Shown: in pieces, positions 17,955 to 26,647 of the stretch
Position numbering within the stretch: position 1 is the first letter of the stretch
How the letters are laid out: the number at the start of each line of letters is the position of its first letter
Source of the DNA: Sporosarcina sp.
GTDB taxonomy: Bacteria; Bacillota; Bacilli; Bacillales_A; Planococcaceae
Reading direction: 5' to 3'
NCBI RefSeq assembly: GCF_029257255.1
Contig: NZ_JARICI010000080.1
Coordinates: 23,093-87,092 of the forward strand
DNA length: 64,000 bases
Notes under the pieces: model-generated
The model's input: only the letters and a program-made list of their open reading frames with translations
Told to the model about the DNA's origin: nothing
The model's database searches: none
Program-made: the position numbers and the translations under genes

Positions 17955-18092
17955 ATGACAGGGCAAATGCTGTAACTGTTGGAGGATTTGGTCAAAGGAA
18001 TCGGTGAGATTAAAACAGTCATTACAGATCTATCAGGAAAAGTGGGTCAGTTGGAGTTGATAATGGATTTTAGTTTTGAACAAGTAGACTAA
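17955..18092 (+). pseudogene. Small gene with an in-frame stop at codon 7
   Basis: SD AGGAGG (17941-17946) and an ATG at 17955 open MTGQML, then a TAA at 17973-17975 interrupts, and the same frame continues LLEDLVKGIGEIKTVITDLS... to a second TAA at 18090-18092. A C-to-T change would convert a Gln CAA into this TAA. The product would be a 45-aa amphipathic coiled-coil protein of unknown role. An excellent terminator begins at the final stop, so the unit was once, or still is, transcribed. An alternative is a 6-codon leader peptide. Confidence 0.55.
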
Positions 18093-18140
18093 TGGAAAGC
18101 CACCCGAATTGCAGTAGCTTTCCATTAGTTTTGTATTTTT
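18088..18140 (+). terminator. Intrinsic terminator after the broken small gene
   Basis: A perfect 13-bp stem (ACTAATGGAAAGC with GCTTTCCATTAGT) with a 16-nt loop followed by TTTTGTATTTTTT. Confidence 0.88.
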
Positions 18141-18555
18141 TATTCTATAGCACATTCTTGATTACAATAAATCTCTTTCCTGTTTGACCCGTATCGCAAC
18201 TAAAAAGCGCAAAAGAGAAGGGCTGCTGCCCATGCTCTTTTGCGTAAAATGTTGAAAATTAGGTTTGTTATCACACTGCACCCAATCCATAATACTGCAA
18301 AAACTTACCGTGTTACACGTAAATGCCTCTCCAACCGCGGTTGATGAAATCTTTGCACTACAACAATACCGCATTACTTTGTGCCAAACCTCTCAATCAG
18401 ATGTCCACGAGAGGATGAGCCTATATAGTACTTACATATATGTTTCTACAATCTATACGCTTTTGTTTCAGAGCAAAAACTGTAATTATCCATTATTCGC
18501 TACTGGTTATCGCTATTTAAAAATAAATAAAAAGAAGGTAATCTCTTTAAATTTT
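18141..18555. other. Intergenic region without a supportable protein gene
   Basis: About 400 bp between the small pseudogene and the aldehyde dehydrogenase promoter. Two ORFs of 70 and 111 codons lack SD sequences and recognisable protein features. The notable element is the minus-strand terminator at 18202-18244. Upstream of it on the minus strand a weak promoter (TTGTAG, 18-bp spacer, TATATA) could drive a short RNA of about 200 nt. Confidence 0.4.
18202..18244 (-). terminator. Orphan minus-strand terminator-like hairpin
   Basis: CGCAAAAGAG (18208-18217) pairs perfectly with CTCTTTTGCG (18235-18244); the loop holds an inner GGGC/GCCC helix. On the minus strand it is followed by CTTTTTAG. 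No minus-strand protein gene lies upstream, so it may end a small RNA. Confidence 0.5.
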
Positions 18556-18583
18556 TTTACACTTGAATTTCAAAGACTATACA
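18556..18583 (+). promoter_or_regulatory. Probable promoter of the aldehyde dehydrogenase operon
   Basis: TTTACA (18556-18561), a 16-bp spacer and TATACA (18578-18583). The implied leader is about 95 nt and contains the imperfect repeat ACATCT...AGATGT. Confidence 0.45.
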
Positions 18584-18684
18584 GGCATCATAGGAGATGA
18601 ACAACATCTGAATATGTTTTAATCAAATAACTTTAATACATCATTTAGATGTAGTTTAAAACATTTTTAAGGAGATAGACATCT

Positions 18685-20205
18685 ATGATTTACTCAAACC
18701 CAAATACTGACGGCTCAATCGTCCAATTCAAAGAGAAATATGATAACTTTATTGGCGGTAAATGGACCCCACCGGTAAACGGAAAATACTTTGATAACAA
18801 AACTCCTATTACAGGCGAAGTATTTACAAAGATTGCACGCTCTTCCGCTGAAGATATTGAACTGGCACTGGACGCGGCTCATGCTGCTAAAGATGCATGG
18901 GGCAAAACATCTTCTGCTGAACGGGCTATTATATTAAATAAAATTGCCGACCGCATGGAAGAAAATCTCGAGAAGATCGCTGTTGCAGAAACTTGGGATA
19001 ACGGGAAAGCAGTCCGTGAAACATTAAACGCCGATATTCCACTAGCAATTGACCACTTCCGCTATTTTGCAGGTGTCATACGTGCACAAGAAGGCCGCAC
19101 ATCACAGCTGGATAACGATACCGTTGCTTATCATTTCCAGGAACCACTTGGTGTAGTTGGACAAATTATTCCTTGGAACTTCCCTATTTTAATGGCAGTC
19201 TGGAAAATTGCACCGGCTTTGGCGGCGGGTAACTGTATCGTAATGAAACCGGCTGAACAAACTCCAGCTTCTATTATGGTGCTTATCGAAGTAATCCAGG
19301 ATCTGCTCCCTGCTGGTGTTCTGAATATCGTAAACGGATTTGGTATAGAAGTTGGTAAGCCGCTTGCTACTAACCCGCGAATCGCAAAAATTGCATTCAC
19401 AGGTTCAACAGCTGTCGGACGTCAAATCATGCAATATGCGACAGAAAACATCATTCCAGTAACACTTGAACTTGGTGGTAAGTCGCCAAACGTATTCTTT
19501 GAGGACGTTATGGCTCAAGATGACGAATATTTGAATAAAGCAATTGAAGGCTTTGTTATGTTCGCTCTTAACTCCGGCGAAATTTGTACATGCCCTTCAC
19601 GCGCATTAATTCAGGAATCCATTTATGATGAATTCATGAAACGTGCACTTGAACGAGTAAAAGCAATCAAAATCGGCAACCCACTTGATACAGAAGTAAT
19701 GATGGGTGCTCAAGCTTCCAATGAACAGAAAGAAAAAATTCTTTCCTACATTAAATTGGGTGCTGAAGAAGGCGCTGAATGCTTAATAGGTGGAGAAGAA
19801 AACCATTTAGGCGGAGATCTTGAAAACGGTAACTATATCAAACCGACTGTATTCAAAGGGCACAATAAAATGCGCATCTTCCAAGAAGAAATCTTCGGAC
19901 CTGTACTTGCAGTCACAACATTTAAAGATTTTGACGAAGCAATGGAAATTGCAAACGATACACTTTACGGATTAGGAGCAGGTGTATGGTCACGTAAAGG
20001 TGACGTCGCCTACCGTGCTGGACGTGCAATTCAAGCGGGACGTGTATGGACAAATACGTATCACCAATACCCTGCCGGCGCTGCATTCGGTGGTTACAAA
20101 CTATCTGGCATCGGCCGTGAAAACCATGCGATGATGCTGGACCACTATCAACAGACAAAATGTTTATTAGTAAGCTACGATGAAAGTTCTCAAGGTTTCT
20201 TCTAA
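18685..20205 (+). CDS. NAD-dependent aldehyde dehydrogenase, ExaC/acetaldehyde-type
   Basis: A 506-aa ALDH oxidising aldehydes to acids with NAD(P)+. Visible motifs are the cofactor region [28 protein letters not shown], the catalytic Glu in ELGGKSPN and the catalytic Cys in [11 protein letters not shown]; the CTCPSR form is typical of the ExaC/AldB acetaldehyde dehydrogenase group. SD AAGGAGATAG precedes the ATG. It is followed after about 20 bp by a DUF779 gene, a pairing commonly seen with this ALDH subgroup. The physiological substrate (acetaldehyde or another short aldehyde) is inferred. Confidence 0.93.
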   Translation: MIYSNPNTDGSIVQFKEKYDNFIGGKWTPPVNGKYFDNKTPITGEVFTKIARSSAEDIELALDAAHAAKDAWGKTSSAERAIILNKIADRMEENLEKIAVAETWDNGKAVRETLNADIPLAIDHFRYFAGVIRAQEGRTSQLDNDTVAYHFQEPLGVVGQIIPWNFPILMAVWKIAPALAAGNCIVMKPAEQTPASIMVLIEVIQDLLPAGVLNIVNGFGIEVGKPLATNPRIAKIAFTGSTAVGRQIMQYATENIIPVTLELGGKSPNVFFEDVMAQDDEYLNKAIEGFVMFALNSGEICTCPSRALIQESIYDEFMKRALERVKAIKIGNPLDTEVMMGAQASNEQKEKILSYIKLGAEEGAECLIGGEENHLGGDLENGNYIKPTVFKGHNKMRIFQEEIFGPVLAVTTFKDFDEAMEIANDTLYGLGAGVWSRKGDVAYRAGRAIQAGRVWTNTYHQYPAGAAFGGYKLSGIGRENHAMMLDHYQQTKCLLVSYDESSQGFF

Positions 20206-20226
20206 ACTAAAAGGATGTGTTTGATC

Positions 20227-20589
20227 ATGGTCAAACTAGTAACAGCTACAAATGAGGCTCTGTCTTTTCTTGATAATTTAATAAAAGCTCATGGCCCTGT
20301 TTTGTTATACCAATCCGGCGGCTGCTGTGACGGCTCAGCACCGATGTGCTATATAGAAGGCGATTTCCGTATCGGAGAAGCGGACAAGTTACTTGGCATG
20401 ATTGGCGATACACCTTTTTATATGCATGTAAGCCAATACGAGTACTGGAAGCACACGCAGCTCATCATCGATGCCGTGCCTGGACGTGGTGCAGAGTTTT
20501 CACTCGATAGCATTGAAGATACACATTTTATAATGGAATCCCGTGTATTTACTGACGAGGAATATGAAATTGTAAAGAATCAACGTTAA
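20227..20589 (+). CDS. DUF779 protein, aldehyde dehydrogenase partner
   Basis: A 120-aa soluble protein with the DUF779 signature YQSGGCCDGSAPMCY and later YEYWKHTQLIIDAVPGRG. The paired Cys (GGCCDG...MC) suggest metal or redox chemistry, but no activity is established. An ATG at 20215 lies inside the SD region; ATG 20227, or TTG 20221, fits AAGGA better. It is co-transcribed with the ALDH gene and ends in a shared terminator. Confidence 0.9.
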   Translation: MVKLVTATNEALSFLDNLIKAHGPVLLYQSGGCCDGSAPMCYIEGDFRIGEADKLLGMIGDTPFYMHVSQYEYWKHTQLIIDAVPGRGAEFSLDSIEDTHFIMESRVFTDEEYEIVKNQR

Positions 20590-20594
20590 CGATT

Positions 20595-20645
20595 AGAGGC
20601 TGAACTGTTAGTCGGTATACCGACCTCAGTTCAGCCTCTTTTTTT
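20595..20645. terminator. Bidirectional terminator, DUF779 / M20 amidohydrolase
   Basis: A 13-bp stem (AGAGGCTGAACTG with CAGTTCAGCCTCT) encloses a second hairpin GTCGGTATACCGAC and is followed by seven Ts on the plus strand. Confidence 0.9.
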
Positions 20646-21834
20646 ACATTACATAATGATTTGCAATCTTCACAAATGCTTTGCTTATATTCTCTAATGC
20701 CCTTTCATCAAAATCAAATTTCGGATGATGATGAGGATAATGAGTGGCCGGGTCTTCATTTCGTGAACCTGCTCTGAAATAAGTACCTGGTTTCTCCAGC
20801 AAGAAATACGAGAAATCTTCTGCTCCCATAGACGGCTCCATTTCTACTACTCGGTCCGCTGAAAACTCTTCTACAAATAAAGATCGTACGGTTTCTGTCT
20901 CAGCTGACGGGTTGTATAAGGCAGGATAGCCGTTTAAATAGTCGATTTGACAGGTAGCACCGAAAGCCGCCGTAATTCCTTCGGCAATCCGGTAGATTTG
21001 TTCTTCCACCTGCTTCCGCACGGCTGCATCAAATGTCCGCACCGTTCCTTCCAATAAAGCTTTATCAGCTATAATATTGAATGCGCTCCCAGCCTGTAAC
21101 ACACCAATCGTCACGACTGCCGACTGCAGCGGATCGACTTGTCTGCTGACGATTTTCTGCAAAGAATTAACGATTTCACTAGCAATTACAATGGCATCCA
21201 CTGCTTGATGAGGTCTTGCCCCATGACCGCCTATACCTTGAACCTTAATGGAAAACTTATCTACTGCAGCCATCTGGTACCCTTCCCCCACAACCATAGT
21301 TCCTAGCGGTGACTGAGAATCTAAGTGTGCTCCAAACACGTAATCTACGCCTCCCAACACACCTGCTTCCACCATGAACTTTGCTCCTCCTGGAGGTAAT
21401 TCTTCTGCAGGCTGAAAAATGAAAACGATCTTTCCGTGGATAGACCGTTTGAATTCGCTAAGTGTTTTCGCTGTCCATAACAATGCCGCTGTATGCCCGT
21501 CATGACCACATGCATGCATCACGCCAGGGTTTTGCGATTTATAGGGAACTTCTTTTTCGTCCTCAATCGGCAATGCATCGAAGTCTGCTCTGAATGCAAT
21601 CGTTTTTCCTGGATGAGCACCTTCCAAAACCGCTGTAATTCCAAGTCCCCCAATATTTGAAGTCACTTGTAATCCAAAACTGCGCAGCTTCTCTTGAATA
21701 TATAACGCCGTTTTTTCTTCTTGGAAGGACAGTTCAGGATACTGGTGCATATAGCGTCTCCACTCTATTGCTTCATAAGCGGTTTCTGCCAGCTTATCAT
21801 GTAGGTCATTCAGGATTGGTTGCTTGCTGGTCAT
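20644..21834 (-). CDS. M20 family amidohydrolase / N-acyl amino acid deacylase
   Basis: A 396-aa M20D-type metallohydrolase. Metal ligands are visible in HACGHDGHTA and near the C-terminus in HYPHHHPKFDFDE, with the catalytic Glu in FQPAEELPPGGA. These enzymes release acyl groups from N-acyl amino acids or cleave IAA-type conjugates. A perfect AAAGGAGG SD precedes the ATG. It is the last gene after metNIQ, separated by a terminator-like hairpin, which suggests it processes a sulphur amino-acid derivative imported by that transporter (inference, by analogy with YxeP in the yxe operon of B. subtilis). Confidence 0.9.
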   Translation of the reverse strand: MTSKQPILNDLHDKLAETAYEAIEWRRYMHQYPELSFQEEKTALYIQEKLRSFGLQVTSNIGGLGITAVLEGAHPGKTIAFRADFDALPIEDEKEVPYKSQNPGVMHACGHDGHTAALLWTAKTLSEFKRSIHGKIVFIFQPAEELPPGGAKFMVEAGVLGGVDYVFGAHLDSQSPLGTMVVGEGYQMAAVDKFSIKVQGIGGHGARPHQAVDAIVIASEIVNSLQKIVSRQVDPLQSAVVTIGVLQAGSAFNIIADKALLEGTVRTFDAAVRKQVEEQIYRIAEGITAAFGATCQIDYLNGYPALYNPSAETETVRSLFVEEFSADRVVEMEPSMGAEDFSYFLLEKPGTYFRAGSRNEDPATHYPHHHPKFDFDERALENISKAFVKIANHYVM

Positions 21835-21860
21835 CTCGTTATTCCTCCTTTATAGTAATG

Positions 21861-21895
21861 AAAAAACCTGCAAGGTTAGCTATATGCCTTGCAGG
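21861..21895 (-). terminator. Intra-operon terminator between metQ and the M20 gene
   Basis: On the minus strand CCTGCAAGG pairs with CCTTGCAGG around an 11-nt loop, followed by six Ts. It lies only 10-15 nt upstream of the SD of the amidohydrolase, so it may end most metNIQ transcripts or act as an attenuator for the last gene. Confidence 0.75.
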
Positions 21896-21909
21896 CGATA
21901 CACTATGAA

Positions 21910-22737
21910 TTACTGCAATTCTTTCGGAACAAACCAGTAGTCATCTTTGTTATGTCCCTTCAAATACTCTTTGAATTCATCCGATTGATACGCAGCCACT
22001 ACATCTTTGGCCCATTGTGAATCCTTATGTTTTTCAGTTGTCGTGGCTACTAACACTAAATGATCCTGTACATCTTCTGAAATCAGTTTAGTCGAAGGAT
22101 CCATGTTCGAAGCAAAGACGATACTTCCCGGTACCACACCATAATCCAAATCACTTAACGAACGAGGAATCTGTGCGGAATCCATCTCTACGATCTTCAC
22201 GCCATGAGGATTTTCTTCGATATCACCAGCCGTTGCTTTAATTGGTTCTACGCCATCTTTCAGTTTAATAATTTCAGCTTTCTGAAGGATTGCATATGCT
22301 CTCGCTGCATTCGACGGGTCATTTGGAATCCCGATTGTGTCGCCTTCCTTGATCTCATCCAATGAAGTTTTCTTGCCCGGGAATAAACCTGCCGGCACAG
22401 TTGGAATCGGCGTAATGCTTGTTAAATCAGCTTTCTTATTTTCATTGAAATTCTCCAAATACGCTGTGTGCTGATCCACATTCAAATCAATACCGCCATC
22501 TGCCATTGCAACATCCGCCTGCAATAAATCGTTAAATTCTACCTGTTTAATTGTATAGCCTTTTTCTTCTAAGATCGGTTTGACCGCATCCAAGAATAAT
22601 AAACTGTAAGGTCCTGGTGATGTACCTACTTTGATCGTTGTTTTTTCTTCACCTTCTACATGATCATCTTTACCGCAGCCTGACAAAGCCAATACGAATA
22701 CCGCCAATAAACCTGCTACTATCGAAAATTTCCTCAT
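21910..22737 (-). CDS. metQ: MetQ/NlpA family substrate-binding lipoprotein
   Basis: A 275-aa lipoprotein: signal peptide MRKFSIVAGLLAVFVLALSGC with the lipobox LSGC, then the NlpA fold (IKVGTSPGPYSLLFLDAVKP, ADGGIDLNVDQHTAYLENFN). It captures methionine or a related compound at the outer membrane face. An ATG at 22758 overlaps the metI stop; ATG 22737 follows AAAGGGGATAGG and starts the signal peptide directly. Confidence 0.94.
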   Translation of the reverse strand: MRKFSIVAGLLAVFVLALSGCGKDDHVEGEEKTTIKVGTSPGPYSLLFLDAVKPILEEKGYTIKQVEFNDLLQADVAMADGGIDLNVDQHTAYLENFNENKKADLTSITPIPTVPAGLFPGKKTSLDEIKEGDTIGIPNDPSNAARAYAILQKAEIIKLKDGVEPIKATAGDIEENPHGVKIVEMDSAQIPRSLSDLDYGVVPGSIVFASNMDPSTKLISEDVQDHLVLVATTTEKHKDSQWAKDVVAAYQSDEFKEYLKGHNKDDYWFVPKELQ

Positions 22738-22750
22738 CTTCCTATCCCCT

Positions 22751-23404
22751 TTACTCATGTCGTAGTTTTTTTGCTAAGCGGTTCCCCGCGCCTTGAATAA
22801 TCTGCACAATGATAATCAAAATGATGACCGTCAACACAATGACAAATGTATTAAACCGTTCATAGCCATATGTGATCGCAAGACTTCCGACCCCTCCACC
22901 GCCGATCGTACCCGCCATCGCAGTAGCCCCGATTAATCCGATAGTTGCCGTTGTCAACGTCAGTACCAGTGACCCTAGCGCTTCAGGCAGCAAGAAGAAT
23001 CGAATCGTCTGAAAAGTAGAGGCACCGAGTGACTTTGCGAGTTCCATAATACCCGGCCCTACTTCCAATAAAGAGTTTTCTACCAATCGTGCAATAAACG
23101 GAGCGATATATACTAGAAGCGGAACGATTGCGGCTGTTGATCCATAGGTTTGCCCAACAATTAATCGAGTAAGCGGCGTAATCGCAACCAATAAAATAAT
23201 GAATGGTATGGATCGTAAAATATTGATGATGCCGTTCAGTACGGTGAAAAAGACTGCATTGGGCTTTATGCCATTGGACCGTGTTAACACTAATAAAATC
23301 CCCAGCGGAATACCAATCAACGCACCAATTAAAAGGGAAACCGAAACCATATACACCGTTTCATAGACGGATCGCATAATTAACTCTGTCGAAACACCAT
23401 TCAT
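22751..23404 (-). CDS. metI: MetI family ABC transporter permease
   Basis: A 217-aa permease with five to six transmembrane helices and the EAA-type loop ELAKSLGASTFQTIRFFLLPEALG, which contacts MetN. Its ATG overlaps the metN stop by 4 nt with an AGGAGGTG SD. Membrane subunit of the methionine-type importer. Confidence 0.95.
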   Translation of the reverse strand: MNGVSTELIMRSVYETVYMVSVSLLIGALIGIPLGILLVLTRSNGIKPNAVFFTVLNGIINILRSIPFIILLVAITPLTRLIVGQTYGSTAAIVPLLVYIAPFIARLVENSLLEVGPGIMELAKSLGASTFQTIRFFLLPEALGSLVLTLTTATIGLIGATAMAGTIGGGGVGSLAITYGYERFNTFVIVLTVIILIIIVQIIQGAGNRLAKKLRHE

Positions 23405-24423
23405 AGCTTCACCTCCTGAATCAGTACTTCTCTTTCTGTCACGTAACGTACCATTCGCTCAATTTCAGCATCGTCACCATAAAAAGCGACGGTAAAGATT
23501 CCGAGCGTTGTACCTTGAAGCTCCGTCACGTTTGCAAACAGGATCTTGATCTCTGCTTCAAACTGTTTTGAAAGTTCAAAGAGCAGTGAGCTGGTGGAAT
23601 TTTCACCGAGAAACTTAAATTGAAAAATCCTGCGGTTTGTTTGATCGTCCTGAATTTCAGCGATAACACTGGGCGGAATCTCATCATGAATGACAGTCTT
23701 CACAAAACCTTTAGTTGTAGGATTTTGCGGGTTTCCGAATACATCCAATACGTGTCCTGACTCAATGACACGCCCATTCTCCATTACCGCTACCTTGTTG
23801 CATATTTCACGAATGACTTCCATTTCATGCGTTACAACTAAAATGGTAATATGAAACTTTTCATTAATCTGCTTTAGTAATTCTAATATCGAAAATGTTG
23901 TCTTCGGATCAAGTGCAGAAGTGGCTTCATCACAAAGCAATATTTCAGGATTTGTCACCAATGCCCTGGCAATCCCAACCCGCTGCTTTTGCCCTCCAGA
24001 CAATTGAGCCGGATAGTTCTTCTCCTTATCTGCCAGCCCCACAAATTCCAGCAGTTCTTTGACACGCATTCGAATCTCTTTTTTATTAACTTTATTAAGA
24101 ACTAGAGGGATCGCAATATTCTCAAACACCGTTTTCGATTCCAATAGATTAAAATGCTGGAACACCATTCCGATATCTTTTTTCACTTGAGAAAGTGCAA
24201 TATTTGAAAGTACGCCTAGCTCTTTTCCTTTCACTATCACGTTTCCGGTTGTTGGCACCTCTAAAGAGTTCACCATTCGGAGCAGCGTACTCTTACCCGC
24301 CCCGCTATAACCAATCACTCCAAAAATATCGCCCTTCTCAACTTTTAATGAAACGTCCTGTAACGCAACAATCGTATTGCCCTTGTGTGTAAATTGCTTC
24401 CCTATATCTGTAAACTCTATCAA
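23401..24423 (-). CDS. metN: MetN family ABC transporter ATP-binding protein
   Basis: A 340-aa ATPase: Walker A GYSGAGKST, Q-loop QHFNLL, signature LSGGQKQRVGIARAL, Walker B LLCDEATSALD, and a C-terminal NIL domain (about residues 265-340) that senses methionine in MetN proteins. Of two TTG codons, 24423 is preferred (LIEFTDIGKQF), since SD AGGGGAG is 7 nt away from it but too close to the TTG at 24429. First gene of metN-metI-metQ-amidohydrolase. Confidence 0.95.
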   Translation of the reverse strand: MIEFTDIGKQFTHKGNTIVALQDVSLKVEKGDIFGVIGYSGAGKSTLLRMVNSLEVPTTGNVIVKGKELGVLSNIALSQVKKDIGMVFQHFNLLESKTVFENIAIPLVLNKVNKKEIRMRVKELLEFVGLADKEKNYPAQLSGGQKQRVGIARALVTNPEILLCDEATSALDPKTTFSILELLKQINEKFHITILVVTHEMEVIREICNKVAVMENGRVIESGHVLDVFGNPQNPTTKGFVKTVIHDEIPPSVIAEIQDDQTNRRIFQFKFLGENSTSSLLFELSKQFEAEIKILFANVTELQGTTLGIFTVAFYGDDAEIERMVRYVTEREVLIQEVKL

Positions 24424-24475
24424 GGACAATCTCCCCTTCCCTCTAAACCTAGTTAACTAATCTGAATTAATAACT

Positions 24476-24503
24476 ATAATACCTTATTATTCCGATTAGT
24501 CAA
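24476..24503 (-). promoter_or_regulatory. Sigma-A promoter of the metNIQ operon
   Basis: On the minus strand TTGACT (24498-24503), a 16-bp spacer and TATTAT (24476-24481). The leader is only about 45 nt, so there is no room for an S-box or T-box; GGTATT across the -10 resembles part of a CymR box, but the match is incomplete. Confidence 0.6.
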
Positions 24504-24597
24504 TAGGTTTTAAAGATATAGTATGCAGGAGAGATAATATGGTTCGCTATTTAGATAGGTAATGGCAACCGAAGTTCAGTCTCATGCTTTCGCACAA

Positions 24598-24624
24598 TAA
24601 AAAAAACCAGGCAAATGCCTGGCT
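24598..24624 (-). terminator. Terminator of the sigma/anti-sigma operon
   Basis: On the minus strand AGCCAGGC and GCCTGGTT pair (one G-U) around ATTT, followed by a long T run. Confidence 0.8.
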
Positions 24625-24644
24625 GTCTTTCAGTATTCATTGGC

Positions 24645-25817
24645 TCATTCCAGTGTCTGCGTATGCAACAAATGCATGGAATGAAGCGCATCTTCGCTAT
24701 TCAAAACCAATGTGCCGCGTTCCGTAAACCGCGGCTTGACCAACCGTTCTTTGATATCCTGCAGATAGGTTTGCACAACCGCTTTGTCACCTTCCAACTT
24801 AAACGCCTTCACTGTATCAGATGTTGTATCCGGTACGCTTAATGCAAGCCATTCACCATGAACTGCATAATCAAAGTGCTGAGGAACATCCAGTTTGTTG
24901 AATTTACCCTCTTTCATATCTATATAACCAAGCGTATAAGCATCCCCGTCTGCTGAAACTTCTGCATATATTCTGTCATTCTGCAGCTCGACCTTTCCGA
25001 TCTCACTGTAAGGAATTGAATACGTGCCAATCTCTGCGCGAGTGTTTAAGTCGTACAGCGTAAATTTCGTATAAGGTTTGCCCTGGTCGCTGAGCTGTTC
25101 TGAAAAGACAGCTTGATCTTCATATACTGTGTATGATTGTTGATCTCCCTTTCCCTCATACTCATGAACCAGATGCAGCTCCTTTGTATGCAAGCCCAGC
25201 TGCATAACCGCAATATTTTTCTGCACTGATAAATAAAGAAGTGTATCACCTGCGACTTGCTGCATGCCCAAGTGATCGGAAATATCCTGAGTCTCCCCAG
25301 TCTCTCTATTCAACACATGAATCAGACCACCGGATTCCCAGGAAATCCACTGTTCATTTGCTGACAGTGTGACACCTGCAATCACGTCACCCGTTCCTTG
25401 CGCTAGTCGTTTTGTTGTCAGTGTCTCCATTGAATTAGAGAAGATGTCATGGCTGTCCGTATAGATCAATTCATCAGTTTCATCCAGGTAAATCGAATCA
25501 ATGAGCTGGCTGTATTCTACGTGATCCACGACCACCTGCTGCTGATGCGTAACCACTTCCGGCTGCGGAACAACAGACTGAACCGGTGTGGCAGACTGCT
25601 CTTTGTCGGACTGGAGATAAGAGAAGGCAAGGAAACCCGCTAATCCAATGACTGCAACGGAAGCCAAAATAGGTGCCAGGCGGTGTTTCTTCCGCGGCGT
25701 TTCGGAATTCATCCGTCTGTGCGCAGCAGCCAGGATGGTCTGTTTTTTCTCCTCGTTCAACGTCAGTTTTTCAGGTATGGAATTATGTAGATCCTTTTTG
25801 ATTCGCTTATTCATCAT
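24645..25817 (-). CDS. Membrane-anchored putative anti-sigma factor with extracytoplasmic propeller-like domain
   Basis: A 390-aa type II membrane protein. A cytoplasmic segment of about 45 residues contains KKQTILAAAHRRM, a helix reminiscent of anti-sigma domains; one transmembrane helix (LAPILASVAVIGLAGFLAFSYL) follows, then about 320 extracytoplasmic residues of repeated short beta-strands (WISWESGGLIHVLNRETGET, KFTLYDLNTRAEIGTY and similar) suggesting a beta-propeller. ATG 25817 follows SD GGGAGGAG and overlaps the sigma stop by 11 nt. Anti-sigma function is inferred from position. Confidence 0.8.
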   Translation of the reverse strand: MMNKRIKKDLHNSIPEKLTLNEEKKQTILAAAHRRMNSETPRKKHRLAPILASVAVIGLAGFLAFSYLQSDKEQSATPVQSVVPQPEVVTHQQQVVVDHVEYSQLIDSIYLDETDELIYTDSHDIFSNSMETLTTKRLAQGTGDVIAGVTLSANEQWISWESGGLIHVLNRETGETQDISDHLGMQQVAGDTLLYLSVQKNIAVMQLGLHTKELHLVHEYEGKGDQQSYTVYEDQAVFSEQLSDQGKPYTKFTLYDLNTRAEIGTYSIPYSEIGKVELQNDRIYAEVSADGDAYTLGYIDMKEGKFNKLDVPQHFDYAVHGEWLALSVPDTTSDTVKAFKLEGDKAVVQTYLQDIKERLVKPRFTERGTLVLNSEDALHSMHLLHTQTLE

Positions 25818-26331
25818 CACTTCTCTCCTCCCATGCAATCCGCGCCAGTTTCCTGCCCCTTGCCAGTCTGGTCTTTACCGTATTGACCGGGGAGTCCAGC
25901 ACTTCACCGATTTCTGAAACAGACAATTCCGCATAATAATACAGCCAGATGACTTCCCGATATTTGATCGGCAGCACTTCAACCATTTGCGCTACATGAC
26001 TCGAAGATTCTGCGAGCAGCACTTCCTCTTCCGGTGTTTCATTCGAAACAAGTACATGACGGAACAGATCAGAAATCACGAGTTTTCGATGAGACCAGCT
26101 TTTAAAAACATTCTTGCATTCATTCATCGCGATTCTATATAAGTACGTCTTTACAGAAGAACGGCCTTCAAATGAATCCAGATGCAGATAATAACGGACG
26201 AATACTTCCTGCACGATGTCCTCTGCCCGCTGTTCGTCCTTTACAACCGCAAAGACGACACGCAGTAAATAATCACCATGTTCATTCATCGCTTCATACA
26301 GCAGCTGATCACGTTCTTGCTTTTCCAACAT
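25807..26331 (-). CDS. ECF RNA polymerase sigma factor
   Basis: A 174-aa group IV sigma factor with region 2 (DYLLRVVFAVVKDEQRAEDI, then VQEVFVRYY) and region 4 (VLPIKYREVIWLYYYAELSV with the HTH VNTKTRL-type SPVNTVKTRLARGR). SD GGGAGG precedes the ATG. It is translationally coupled to its membrane partner and has an ECF-type promoter directly upstream. Confidence 0.93.
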   Translation of the reverse strand: MLEKQERDQLLYEAMNEHGDYLLRVVFAVVKDEQRAEDIVQEVFVRYYLHLDSFEGRSSVKTYLYRIAMNECKNVFKSWSHRKLVISDLFRHVLVSNETPEEEVLLAESSSHVAQMVEVLPIKYREVIWLYYYAELSVSEIGEVLDSPVNTVKTRLARGRKLARIAWEERSDDE

Positions 26332-26355
26332 GTCGCCTCCCTTCCTACTTGCATG

Positions 26356-26385
26356 TTAGACAACACTCGGACGGACCGGGTTTCA
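26356..26385 (-). promoter_or_regulatory. Predicted autoregulatory ECF promoter
   Basis: On the minus strand TGAAAC (26380-26385), an 18-bp spacer and GTCTAA (26356-26361), the clearest TGAAAC-type ECF promoter in the window, 25 bp upstream of the sigma start codon. Confidence 0.65.
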
Positions 26386-26447
26386 TTTCCGCTAAACTTA
26401 TTTTCATGAATGAATCAATATATTATCATATAGAAACACAGAAAATG

Positions 26448-26491
26448 ATGGCGAATCGCTGTTTCTTGAATGGATACGTTTGATTCGCCAT
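26448..26491. repeat. Inverted repeat in the 26332-26647 intergenic region
   Basis: ATGGCGAATC (26448-26457) and GATTCGCCAT (26482-26491) form a perfect 10-bp stem with a 24-nt loop. No T-run follows on either strand. Apart from this and the ECF promoter, the 316-bp gap holds nothing I can name. Confidence 0.4.
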
Positions 26492-26647
26492 CTTCACCTG
26501 CTCATAAATCAGGCATCATGATATTTGGTAAAAGTAAAAAAGGATTTATCTGACCCCTAAACTTTATTAGAAATTGATACTTTTAAACACACCAGATATC
26601 CATTATTCTAAATGAACCAATCCCACAATGTTAGGAAGGTTGAGATA

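Noticed and set aside
18162..18374. 70-codon minus-strand ORF rich in Cys
   Set aside because: No SD and it reads through a strong terminator hairpin; kept only as an alternative explanation of the region.
18265..18600. 111-codon plus-strand ORF before the aldehyde dehydrogenase
   Set aside because: No SD, no recognisable domain, runs through the predicted promoter of the next gene.
24430..24475. S-box or T-box riboswitch before metNIQ
   Set aside because: The predicted leader is only about 45 nt and none of the conserved motifs are present.
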